Shown: in pieces, positions 1 to 5,426 of the stretch
Layout: every line of letters begins with the position of its first letter
How positions within the stretch are numbered: position 1 is the first letter of the stretch
Source of the DNA: Clostridia bacterium
GTDB lineage: Bacteria > Bacillota > Clostridia > Oscillospirales > Acutalibacteraceae
Assembly (NCBI GenBank): GCA_017549905.1
Contig: JAFYNC010000002.1
Span: forward strand, 1 to 5,426
DNA length: 5,426 bases
Reading direction: 5' to 3'
Made by a program: the position numbers and the translations under genes
The notes under the pieces: model-generated
What the model was told of the DNA's origin: nothing
The model's input: only the letters and a program-made list of their open reading frames with translations
Databases searched by the model: none

Positions 1-878
<878 letters not shown>

Positions 879-884
879 TAATTT

Positions 885-920
885 TCCCGATAGTGCAAGT
901 TATCACTATCGGGATTTTTT
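885..920 (+). terminator. Intrinsic terminator of the atp operon
   Basis: Perfect stem CCCGATAGTG (886-895) and CACTATCGGG (904-913) with an 8-nt loop, plus an outer T-A pair (885/914), followed by six T (915-920). It begins 4 nt after the tandem stop codons of atpC. In the - direction the stem is followed by AAAATTATTATT, a poor U-tract, so it should work mainly for the + strand. The stop codon of the convergent XRE gene (906-908) lies inside the 3' arm. Confidence 0.93.
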
Positions 921-1253
921 ATAATATTTTTCAATAATTGATATTAGTTCTGCGCGGTCTTGCTTTTTAAGATTTCGAATAATTTTAATTATGTTTTTTT
1001 CCATAAGCGTAAATTCCATTTCTTGAGGAGGAGTGATAGGGGGTTTTGCTTTTTTCTCACCATAAAGCAGAGTCCCTACGTCTAATTTAAGAATTTCGGA
1101 AATTGAAATTATTTGCTCACAGGTTATTTTGCCCCTTCTTTCACATTGAGAATAGGTGCTTGGTTTCATGCCGAGCCATTCTGCCATTTGCGCTTGTGTA
1201 TAGCCTCTGAATCTTCTGTATTTTGTAATCCTTTGATTTATAGTTTCTTTCAT
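906..1253 (-). CDS. Small XRE-family helix-turn-helix transcriptional regulator
   Basis: A 115-residue DNA-binding protein of the Cro/C1 (HTH_3) type. Residues about 6-64 form the HTH domain: RITKYRRFRGYTQAQMAEWL gives helices 1-2, MKPSTYSQCERRGK (29-42) carries the recognition helix, and ITCEQIISISEILKLDVGTL (43-62) gives helices 4-5. A proline-rich linker (KPPITPPQ, 70-77) joins it to a helical tail (79-113) rich in Lys, Glu and Ile, plausibly for dimerisation. The ATG at 1253 is chosen because GAGG sits 5 nt upstream and the HTH domain begins right after it. The frame stays open far upstream, but that sequence (with LKLCRSNRSYVFFVRRLCLR) is low-quality and encodes the leader RNA. A GTG at 1307 with AGGAG 4 nt upstream could add 18 residues. 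The target and regulated function are not evident. It is preceded by a structured leader and attenuator, and its 3' end converges on atpC. Confidence 0.9.
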   Translation of the reverse strand: MKETINQRITKYRRFRGYTQAQMAEWLGMKPSTYSQCERRGKITCEQIISISEILKLDVGTLLYGEKKAKPPITPPQEMEFTLMEKNIIKIIRNLKKQDRAELISIIEKYYKKSR

Positions 1254-1309
1254 TTTTTCCTCACAAAATAAAAAAGTGCGCAAGCAGAGCCTGCGCACGA
1301 AAAACACAT
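1250..1309 (-). CDS. Putative 19-codon leader ORF spanning the attenuator, overlapping the XRE start codon
   Basis: An ATG at 1309 opens a 19-residue frame (MCFSCAGSACALFYFVRKK) that runs through the terminator hairpin and ends in TGA at 1252-1250. This overlaps the ATG of the XRE gene as ATGA, the classic arrangement for translational coupling. AGGAG lies at 1312-1316, but only 2 nt before this ATG, which is short. The alternative GTG at 1307, spaced 4 nt, is in the frame of the XRE protein instead. The peptide holds three Cys and four Ala. It has no recognisable homology; its coding status is a guess from position, and it could be a by-product of the terminator sequence. Confidence 0.3.
   Translation of the reverse strand: MCFSCAGSACALFYFVRKK
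1259..1262 (-). promoter_or_regulatory. Ribosome binding site that fixes the XRE regulator start
   Basis: GAGG followed by five A and then ATG at 1253-1251 (- strand). It lies only 2 nt downstream of the T-tract of the leader terminator, so no separate promoter can fit between terminator and gene. The regulator can therefore be made only from transcripts that read through the terminator. Confidence 0.85.
1265..1298 (-). terminator. Intrinsic terminator (attenuator) in the leader of the XRE regulator
   Basis: On the - strand GTGCGCAGGC (1298-1289), loop TCT, GCTTGCGCAC (1285-1276) form a 10-bp stem with one G-U pair, followed directly by TTTTTTATTTT (1275-1265). This is a textbook Rho-independent terminator, yet it sits between the promoter and the ribosome binding site of the XRE gene. 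It would release an RNA of about 155 nt unless antitermination occurs. Confidence 0.92.
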
Positions 1310-1425
1310 AGCTCCTATTGCTGCGACACAACTTTAACAAACCACAAGAGAACGTTAAAACAGAGAATGTGTTTTTACCGAAATACACTTCTCTTATAGT
1401 TTGTACTATTTAGTTGTGTCGCAAC
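1265..1425 (-). ncRNA. Structured multibranch leader RNA upstream of the XRE regulator (candidate riboswitch or attenuator; resembles the predicted HTH-XRE motif)
   Basis: Seen on the - strand: a closing helix P1, TGCGACACAACT (1423-1412) with AGTTGTGTCGCA (1333-1322), 12 perfect pairs. It encloses three hairpins: A, ATAGT/ACTAT with a 4-nt loop (1409-1396); B, AGAGAA-GTGT with ACAC-A-TTCTCT, ten pairs and one bulged A, 12-nt loop (1394-1362); and C, TTTAAC/GTTAAA (1359-1333, the last pair competing with P1) with a 15-nt loop. Together they make a four-way junction. A strong sigma-A promoter places the start near 1422, right at the beginning of P1. A terminator follows at 1298-1265 and then the XRE gene. 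The class is not one of the well-known metabolite riboswitches that I can recognise. From memory, a conserved 'HTH-XRE' RNA motif has been predicted upstream of such genes in Clostridiales; membership could not be verified here. Confidence 0.75.
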
Positions 1426-1428
1426 CTA

Positions 1429-1457
1429 ATTATATCATTATAAAATTTAATTGTAAA
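1429..1457 (-). promoter_or_regulatory. Sigma-A promoter of the leader RNA and XRE regulator
   Basis: On the - strand TTTACA (1457-1452), a 17-nt spacer and TATAAT (1434-1429), with an extended -10 TG (TGATATAAT). The predicted start is about 1420-1423, within the first bases of the P1 helix of the leader RNA. Near-consensus boxes with ideal spacing make this one of the clearest promoters in the window. Confidence 0.88.
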
Positions 1458-1473
1458 GTATAATTTAAATATT

Positions 1474-1501
1474 AAAGACCGATGAATTTTCATCGGTCTT
1501 T
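1474..1501 (-). terminator. Intrinsic terminator after the rubredoxin gene
   Basis: Perfect 12-bp stem AAAGACCGATGA (1474-1485) and TCATCGGTCTTT (1490-1501) with a 4-nt loop, starting 5 nt after the rubredoxin stop codon. On the - strand it ends in CTTTAATATTTAAATT, a modest U-tract. It separates rubredoxin transcription from the promoter at 1429-1457. Confidence 0.82.
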
Positions 1502-1506
1502 GATAT

Positions 1507-1665
1507 TTATTCTTCTGCTGAAAAATCCTCTTTACCTACTCCGCAAAGTGGACAAACGAAATCCTCGGGTAAATCCTCAAACTTTGTGCCGGCAGGGATT
1601 CCGTTTTCAATGTCGCCTACAGTTTCATCATAGGTCCAACCGCAAACATTACATACATATTTCAT
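1507..1665 (-). CDS. Rubredoxin
   Basis: A 52-residue cytoplasmic one-iron electron carrier. The Fe(SCys)4 ligands are all present: CNVCGW (Cys5, Cys8) and CPLCGVGKEDF (Cys38, Cys41), in the usual CxxCG...CPxCG spacing. Between them is the standard rubredoxin core: Tyr12-Asp13, then GDIENGIPAGTKFEDLPEDF (17-36). Length matches the family (about 52-54 residues). The start ATG has AGGAG 8 nt upstream; an ATG nearer the AGGAG stops after two codons. The gene follows the lipid kinase by 35 bp. A TATAAT occurs at 1691-1686 but without a convincing -35 box, so co-transcription with the kinase gene is possible. Likely roles in anaerobes are electron supply to oxygen or peroxide reductases (rubrerythrin, superoxide reductase); no such partner is seen nearby. 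Identity is very secure; the partner is unknown. Confidence 0.96.
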   Translation of the reverse strand: MKYVCNVCGWTYDETVGDIENGIPAGTKFEDLPEDFVCPLCGVGKEDFSAEE

Positions 1666-1700
1666 TTTATCATCTCCTTAACTGTATTATATACTAATTT

Positions 1701-2558
1701 TTAATTTCCATTCCTTTTTGCAGTTACTGTATATTCGAGCACGTCTGAGATTGCATCTCCGTCTATTTGCATGGGCACTGCGCTTTCAAACTTTACGTTT
1801 ATTATATGTCCCGTATGCGCTGCTACATACTTTTTATATTTAAGATGTTTGCCCCCGAAAATCGAAAGGAAAAGCGACACAATTTTAAATTTGCTCATAT
1901 TGTGAGCCACTATAACGGTTAGTGTGCCTTGGCTGTTCTCTCTATCCTGAATTGGCGCTATCATCATTCCGCCGCCAAAAAATCTGCCAAGCATAGTGGG
2001 CACCATCCACACTCGCTCATAATTATAAGCCTTGCCATCTACCACAACGGTAGCCTTTTGAGGTTTGAAACCAAAAAGCAATGCTTTAAGTGCAATTAAG
2101 GTATAATTAGCCGACTTATTATTTTGCATTTTTCGCTCGCGTTCTGCGCAACAATAACCGTCAAGCCCAAAGCCGATTCCGTTTATAAAGCGGTATGTTT
2201 TACCTTTAACCTCTAATTTGGGTAAATCTTTGATATATTGGTTAATTTTAAGCGGTTTATTGGAGGGTTTTAAGTTGAGGTCATTAAGAAAATCGTTGCC
2301 GCTGCCCGCACCTATATAAAAAATTTCGTTTTCAAGTTCAATTTCATCAATAGCGTTTATAAATCTATTAAGCGTTCCGTCGCCACCGCAAACAATAATC
2401 CTATCATCCGGCAAAAGTGTTTCGCAAAAAGCCTTATAATCGGTTATTTCGGTCATATCAAGAAAAACCGCCTCGCCTTTTTGAAGTTCAACCGAATTAA
2501 CACTTTTTTCGCCTCTGCCGTTTCCTGCCAAGGGGTTGAAAAGCACATAATTTTTCAT
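1701..2558 (-). CDS. Diacylglycerol kinase/YegS-type lipid kinase (DAGK catalytic domain)
   Basis: A 285-residue soluble or peripheral lipid kinase of the DgkB/YegS/sphingosine-kinase superfamily that phosphorylates a lipid hydroxyl (diacylglycerol the likeliest substrate) with ATP. Visible signatures: N-terminal FNPLAGNGRG (7-16), the nucleotide-binding GGDGT in IIVCGGDGTLNRFINAI (54-70), GAGSGNDF (83-90), and INGIGFGLDG (125-134). The C-terminal beta-sandwich domain ends with MQIDGD (263-268), the usual QxDG motif. Length is normal for the family (about 290-310). There is no signal peptide or clear transmembrane segment. ATG at 2558 is preceded by GGAAG 10 nt upstream, a mediocre ribosome binding site. 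A promoter lies at 2594-2622 and rubredoxin follows 35 bp downstream. In Gram-positive bacteria DgkB recycles diacylglycerol released by lipoteichoic acid synthesis. Whether this protein does that, or phosphorylates another lipid, cannot be told from sequence, so no symbol is given. Confidence 0.9.
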   Translation of the reverse strand: MKNYVLFNPLAGNGRGEKSVNSVELQKGEAVFLDMTEITDYKAFCETLLPDDRIIVCGGDGTLNRFINAIDEIELENEIFYIGAGSGNDFLNDLNLKPSNKPLKINQYIKDLPKLEVKGKTYRFINGIGFGLDGYCCAERERKMQNNKSANYTLIALKALLFGFKPQKATVVVDGKAYNYERVWMVPTMLGRFFGGGMMIAPIQDRENSQGTLTVIVAHNMSKFKIVSLFLSIFGGKHLKYKKYVAAHTGHIINVKFESAVPMQIDGDAISDVLEYTVTAKRNGN

Positions 2559-2593
2559 ATCTTTTCACTTCCAATGTTTTCTAATACCTTTTT

Positions 2594-2622
2594 AGTATAT
2601 CATAAGAAAAACCGCCTTGCAA
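2594..2622 (-). promoter_or_regulatory. Candidate promoter of the lipid kinase gene, overlapping the metA terminator
   Basis: On the - strand TTGCAA (2622-2617), a 17-nt spacer and TATACT (2599-2594), with an extended -10 TG (TGATATACT). The start would be about 30 nt before the kinase ATG. The TTGCAA forms the centre of the terminator palindrome at 2607-2632. Confidence 0.65.
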
Positions 2623-2632
2623 GGCGGTTTTT
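2607..2632 (-). terminator. Intrinsic terminator of metA (perfect palindrome)
   Basis: AAAAACCGCC (2607-2616), TTGCAA (2617-2622), GGCGGTTTTT (2623-2632) make a 26-bp perfect inverted repeat. It abuts the metA stop codon directly, with a run of T ending the 3' arm on either strand. It could work in both directions, though only - strand genes flank it. Confidence 0.9.
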
Positions 2633-3550
2633 CTATTTTATCTTATTTATATCATAAGGTGTCGTTTGGTAAACAAAATAGTTAAGCCAGTTTGAATAAA
2701 GCAAATTCGCATGAGAACGCCAAGAAACAACAGGTGTTTTCTTAGCATCGTTATTCGGGAAATAGTTTTTAGGAATTTCAATGGGTTTTCCTGCATCTAA
2801 ATCTCTGAAATACTCATTTGCAAGAGTATCTCTGTCATACTCGGGATGGCCTGTTATAAATATCTGCTTACCCTTTTTGGTTGAAACGGCAAAAACGCCC
2901 GCTTCCTTTGAGGTGGAAAGAATACGTAATTCCTTTACCTTTTTTATATCCTCTGCCAAAACAGTTGTATGTCTTGAATGGGGCACCATAAACTCATCAT
3001 CAAATCCGCGAAGCAGTATCGAGCGCTTATAATCCACCTTATGCGGAAAAATACCAAACATTTTTTTCTCGAGCGGATATTTCTTTATTCCATAATGGTA
3101 ATAAAGACCTGCCTGAGCGCCCCAACAGATATGAAAGGTTGAATGAACGTGGGTTTTGGTCCATTCCATAATTTCGCACAGTTCTTCCCAATATTCAACC
3201 TCTTCAAACCTAAGATTCTCAACAGGAGCTCCTGTGATAATCATACCGTCAAAGGTTTGGTCCTTAACATCATCAAAGGTTTTATAAAAAGCAAAAAGAT
3301 GCTCTGCCGAAGTGTTTTTAGATTTATGACTCTTGGTGTGTATAAATTCAAAATCTACCTGCAAAGGCGAGTTACCAAGAAGACGCGAGAGCTGCGTTTC
3401 GGTTTCAATCTTCTTAGGCATCAAATTAAGCAGTAAAATTTTAAGCGGACGAATATCCTGTGTTATGGCGCGAGTTTCGGTCATAACAAATATATTTTCA
3501 TCATTAAGCGTTTTTACCGCAGGCAAATCGTTTGGAATTTTAATAGGCAT
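2633..3550 (-). CDS. metA: Homoserine O-acetyltransferase, MetA type
   Basis: Cytoplasmic enzyme of methionine synthesis that acylates the hydroxyl of L-homoserine from an acyl-CoA. The 305-residue protein spans the whole MetA/HTS family (class I glutamine amidotransferase-like fold). It opens with the family start [11 protein letters not shown] and ends with the typical [20 protein letters not shown] followed by TTPYD. The catalytic residues align with those of E. coli MetA: nucleophile Cys142 (HICWGAQAG), His235 and Glu237 (TGHPEYD). Residue 111 is Glu (TGAPVENL). Work on the Bacillus cereus enzyme showed Glu111 specifies acetyl-CoA and Gly111 succinyl-CoA, so acetyl transfer is inferred. 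The neighbouring MetY, which uses O-acetylhomoserine, agrees with this. The start is fixed by homology; AGAGG lies 10 nt upstream, a slightly long gap. It sits 151 bp downstream of metY with a palindromic repeat between. No clear promoter is seen in the gap, so read-through from metY is plausible. Confidence 0.95.
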   Translation of the reverse strand: MPIKIPNDLPAVKTLNDENIFVMTETRAITQDIRPLKILLLNLMPKKIETETQLSRLLGNSPLQVDFEFIHTKSHKSKNTSAEHLFAFYKTFDDVKDQTFDGMIITGAPVENLRFEEVEYWEELCEIMEWTKTHVHSTFHICWGAQAGLYYHYGIKKYPLEKKMFGIFPHKVDYKRSILLRGFDDEFMVPHSRHTTVLAEDIKKVKELRILSTSKEAGVFAVSTKKGKQIFITGHPEYDRDTLANEYFRDLDAGKPIEIPKNYFPNNDAKKTPVVSWRSHANLLYSNWLNYFVYQTTPYDINKIK

Positions 3551-3570
3551 ATTTTATATTCCTCTTAAAA

Positions 3571-3701
3571 AATAATTAAATAAATGAATACCTAATAATG
3601 AATAGTGAACAATCAAGGGATTTCGCTTAGCGAAACAATTTATATCAGTTTTGGCTGTGCCAAAACACATTAATTATTCATTTTTCATCATTCATTCTTC
3701 A
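3571..3701. repeat. MITE-like palindromic AT-rich repeat between metY and metA
   Basis: A non-coding block with nested symmetry. Two compact hairpins sit in the middle: TTTCGC-TTA-GCGAAA (3621-3635) and GTTTTGGC-TGT-GCCAAAAC (3648-3666). They are flanked by AT-rich arms built from ATTCATT-like units in opposite orientation: AATGAATA-type on the left (3573-3604), TTATTCATT-type on the right (3670-3700). Such blocks (ATTCATT arms around a GGC-GCC and a CGC-GCG hairpin) recur, from memory, in many gut Clostridia between genes, and look like non-autonomous mobile repeats. Nothing coding is present. The right arm reaches the metY stop codon. Copies elsewhere in the genome cannot be checked here. 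Confidence 0.6.
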
Positions 3702-4985
3702 TTAAATATTATCAAGCGCCTGTTTAATATCTGCAATTAAATCCTTAGCATCTTCAATACCGCAAGAAAAACGGATAAGGTCGGGTGAAATGCCGGCAAG
3801 TGCTAATTCCTCATCAGTCATCTGACGGTGGGTTGCATTTGCAGGATGCAAACAACAGGTACGGGCATCGGCAACGTGGGTTTCAATAGCGGCAAGTTTA
3901 AGGTTTTTCATAAAGCTTTCAGCCGCTTTTCTGCCGCCCTTAACACCAAAACTTACAACACCGCAGGTACCGTTTGGCATATATTTCTGAGCAAGCTCAT
4001 AATATTTATCGCCTTTAAGACCGGGGTAAGTAACCCAAGCTATTCTATCATCACTATTTAAATACTGGGCAACTGCCAAACCGTTTTCGCAGTGTTTTTT
4101 CATTCTAAGGTGAAGGCTTTCAAGACCTAAGTTTACATAGTAAGCATTTTGAGGTGACTGAATCGAGCCAAAGTCGCGCATTAACTGAGCGGTAGCCTTT
4201 GTAATATAAGCACCTGCAAGTCCGAAGCGCTCGGTATATGTTACACCGTGATAGCTATCATCGGGTGTGCAAAGACCGGGGAACTTATCGGGATATTTTG
4301 TCCAATCAAACTTGCCCGAATCTACAATACATCCCCCAACGCCGCTGCCGTGACCGTCCATATATTTAGTGGTAGAATGAGTAACAATATCTGCTCCAAA
4401 TTCAAAAGGACGGCAGTTTACAGGTGTTGCAAAGGTATTATCAATAATAAGCGGAACACCGTGTGCATGAGCGGCATTTGCAAAACGCTCAATATCAAGC
4501 ACTGCTAAAGCAGGATTTGCAATAGTTTCGCCGAAAACAGCCTTTGTGTTCTCTTTAAATGCAGCGTTTAATTCTTCATCTGTGCAATCGGGTGAAATGA
4601 ATGTGAATTCGATGCCCATTCTCTTCATAGTAACTGCAAAAAGGTTGTATGTTCCGCCGTAAATAGCAGAAGAACAAACCACGTGGTCACCACAAGATGC
4701 AATATTGAAAATTGAGTAGAACGAAGCCGCTTGACCCGAAGATGTAAGCATTGCGGCAGTGCCGCCCTCAAGCTCACAAATTTTTGCCGCAACCATATCG
4801 TTGGTTGGGTTTTGCAAACGGGTGTAAAAATATCCGCTTGCCTCAAGGTCAAAAAGTTTGCCCATATCCTCACTTGTAGCATATTTAAAGGTTGTGCTTT
4901 GTATTATAGGTATCTGACGTGGCTCACCGTTACCGGGAGTATATCCGCCCTGTACACATTTAGTATCAATATTGTAATTAGACAT
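3702..4985 (-). CDS. metY: O-acetylhomoserine sulfhydrylase (homocysteine synthase), PLP-dependent
   Basis: Cytoplasmic PLP enzyme of the Cys/Met metabolism family that makes L-homocysteine from O-acetylhomoserine and sulfide. The 427-residue length fits MetY (about 425-430), which is longer than MetB or MetC (about 380-400). Seen in order: TKCVQGGYTPGNGEPRQIPI near the N-terminus; the YTR phosphate-binding motif in GYFYTRLQNPT (51-61); SSGQAA (82-87); the ring-stacking Tyr in AIYGGTYN (107-114); the Asp of IIDNTFATP (Asp182); the Schiff-base Lys207 in HSTTKYMDGHG; the FDWTKYPDKFPGL insert characteristic of MetY; and Arg405 in IRFSCGIED for the substrate carboxylate. The ATG at 4985 is preferred over GTG at 4994 because GGAG lies 8 nt before the ATG and overlaps the GTG. 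It starts 5 nt after the amidohydrolase stop, hence probably one operon. It pairs functionally with metA downstream. Confidence 0.95.
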   Translation of the reverse strand: MSNYNIDTKCVQGGYTPGNGEPRQIPIIQSTTFKYATSEDMGKLFDLEASGYFYTRLQNPTNDMVAAKICELEGGTAAMLTSSGQAASFYSIFNIASCGDHVVCSSAIYGGTYNLFAVTMKRMGIEFTFISPDCTDEELNAAFKENTKAVFGETIANPALAVLDIERFANAAHAHGVPLIIDNTFATPVNCRPFEFGADIVTHSTTKYMDGHGSGVGGCIVDSGKFDWTKYPDKFPGLCTPDDSYHGVTYTERFGLAGAYITKATAQLMRDFGSIQSPQNAYYVNLGLESLHLRMKKHCENGLAVAQYLNSDDRIAWVTYPGLKGDKYYELAQKYMPNGTCGVVSFGVKGGRKAAESFMKNLKLAAIETHVADARTCCLHPANATHRQMTDEELALAGISPDLIRFSCGIEDAKDLIADIKQALDNI

Positions 4986-4990
4986 TAGAT

Positions 4991-5426
4991 TCACTCCAAA
5001 TTAAAAAGTTTTTTTGCATTCATATTAAGTATACACTTTATTTCGTATTCGTCAAGAGAAAGTGATAATAAATATTCAAGCTCAGACTTAGCATCCCACA
5101 TAGGATAATCTGTTCCAAACAGCACTTTTTCGGCGCCGTAGGTACGTATTACACGCTTTGCGGTGTCTTTATCAATATAATTAAAGCTTGAAGAACAGTC
5201 TACATAAAAATTATCGAAATTTTTATAAGCCTCTACCGCTTCATTCCAAATAGACCAACCGCCAAGGTGCGCTCCTATAACCGTAAGCTTCTCATAGGTT
5301 TCAAGTATCGGCACCATTCGGTTTGGATTTGAAAAATCATATCTGTTATCACCTGTGTGAATAAGCACAGGCAAATCATTTTCCTCGCAAAGCTCATAAA
5401 TTTTAAGACATCTGTAATCATCAAGC
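4991..5426 (-). CDS. TIM-barrel metal-dependent amidohydrolase (amidohydrolase 2 type), C-terminal part, 5' end outside window
   Basis: The frame is open to the right edge of the window, giving 144 residues of C-terminus; the N-terminus is missing. Visible landmarks of the PF04909/COG2159 type fold are LPVLIHTGD (18-26, with a strand-end His), VIGAHLGG (49-56, with His53) and KVLFGTDYPMWD (100-111). The last carries the catalytic Asp106 at the end of a late beta strand. The final helix ILNMNAKKLFNLE matches the usual ILxxNAxxLF ending. Members hydrolyse or decarboxylate varied substrates with a bound divalent metal; the substrate here cannot be inferred. It ends 5 nt before metY, and its last codons hold the metY ribosome binding site, so it is likely co-transcribed with methionine synthesis. 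No internal start should be assumed: the TTG at 5374 is an ordinary internal leucine. Confidence 0.88.
   Translation of the reverse strand, partial: LDDYRCLKIYELCEENDLPVLIHTGDNRYDFSNPNRMVPILETYEKLTVIGAHLGGWSIWNEAVEAYKNFDNFYVDCSSSFNYIDKDTAKRVIRTYGAEKVLFGTDYPMWDAKSELEYLLSLSLDEYEIKCILNMNAKKLFNLE
4994..4997 (-). promoter_or_regulatory. Ribosome binding site that fixes the metY start
   Basis: GGAG, encoded within the last sense codons of the upstream amidohydrolase (TTG GAG TGA), lies 8 nt before the ATG at 4985-4983 (- strand). It touches the alternative GTG at 4994-4992, which therefore lacks usable spacing. Its place inside the preceding gene suggests coupled translation. Confidence 0.8.

Noticed and set aside
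1254..1388. N-terminal extension of the XRE protein to an ATG at 1388 (160 residues)
   Set aside because: The extra 45 residues are encoded by the leader RNA hairpins and terminator, have no protein-like conservation that I recognise, and the ATG at 1253 has its own GAGG site at ideal spacing.
1322..1423. The 12-bp inverted repeat as a retron msr-msd boundary, a 6S RNA, or a transposon terminal repeat
   Set aside because: No reverse transcriptase is present. 6S RNA is one long unbranched hairpin with a central bubble, not a four-way junction. No transposase or target duplication is seen, and the repeat coincides with a promoter start site and precedes a terminator, which fits a leader RNA.
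1482..1697. Plus-strand ORF of 71 codons
   Set aside because: It is the antisense shadow of the rubredoxin gene, whose four Cys ligands and ribosome binding site are clear on the - strand.
1686..1714. Promoter for rubredoxin with TATAAT at 1691-1686
   Set aside because: No acceptable -35 box at 16-18 nt spacing and no extended -10, so not reported as a promoter; the -10-like match is expected by chance in AT-rich sequence.
3648..3666. GTTTTGGC hairpin as the metY terminator
   Set aside because: No U-tract follows on the - strand (TGATATAAATT); better explained as part of the palindromic repeat.
3571..3701. CRISPR array
   Set aside because: The ATTCATT units are short, degenerate and inverted, with no regular spacers.
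4986..4994. GTG start for metY at 4994 (430 residues)
   Set aside because: The only Shine-Dalgarno sequence (GGAG) overlaps this GTG and lies 8 nt from the ATG at 4985.

Overview
The window reads as a chromosomal segment of a low-GC Gram-positive anaerobe, most likely class Clostridia (an Oscillospirales-type gut lineage is my best guess). This rests on the AT-rich sequence, strong Shine-Dalgarno sites, sigma-A promoters with extended -10 elements, a rubredoxin, the character of the ATP synthase, and a palindromic AT-rich repeat of a type common in such genomes. The taxonomic call is inference.

Layout. The left 0.9 kb is on the + strand and holds the 3' end of the F1 ATP synthase operon: the C-terminal part of atpD, then atpC overlapping it by 4 nt, then a strong intrinsic terminator. 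Everything to the right is on the - strand. Read in transcription order from the right edge: a TIM-barrel amidohydrolase (5' end outside the window); metY (O-acetylhomoserine sulfhydrylase) 5 nt after it; a 130-bp palindromic MITE-like repeat; metA (homoserine O-acetyltransferase); a perfect-palindrome terminator; a diacylglycerol/lipid kinase; a 52-aa rubredoxin; a terminator; then a sigma-A promoter, a branched structured leader RNA with an attenuator-like terminator, and a small XRE-type regulator that converges on the ATP synthase operon.

How the genes fit together. MetA has Glu at position 111, the residue reported to specify acetyl-CoA, and MetY uses O-acetylhomoserine plus sulfide, so the two make homocysteine by direct sulfhydrylation. 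The amidohydrolase is close enough to metY to be co-transcribed, but its substrate is not evident. The lipid kinase appears to have its own promoter, whose -35 box lies inside the metA terminator. The rubredoxin may be read from the lipid kinase promoter.

The most interesting element is the 5' leader of the XRE regulator (about 1265-1425, - strand). A 12-bp closing helix encloses three hairpins. It is followed by a 10-bp GC-rich terminator with a U-tract ending only a few bases before the regulator's ribosome binding site. A 19-codon reading frame runs through the terminator and overlaps the regulator's start codon as ATGA. The architecture looks like a riboswitch or attenuator. It resembles, from memory, the computationally predicted 'HTH-XRE' cis-regulatory RNA motif of Clostridiales, whose ligand and mechanism are, to my knowledge, unknown.
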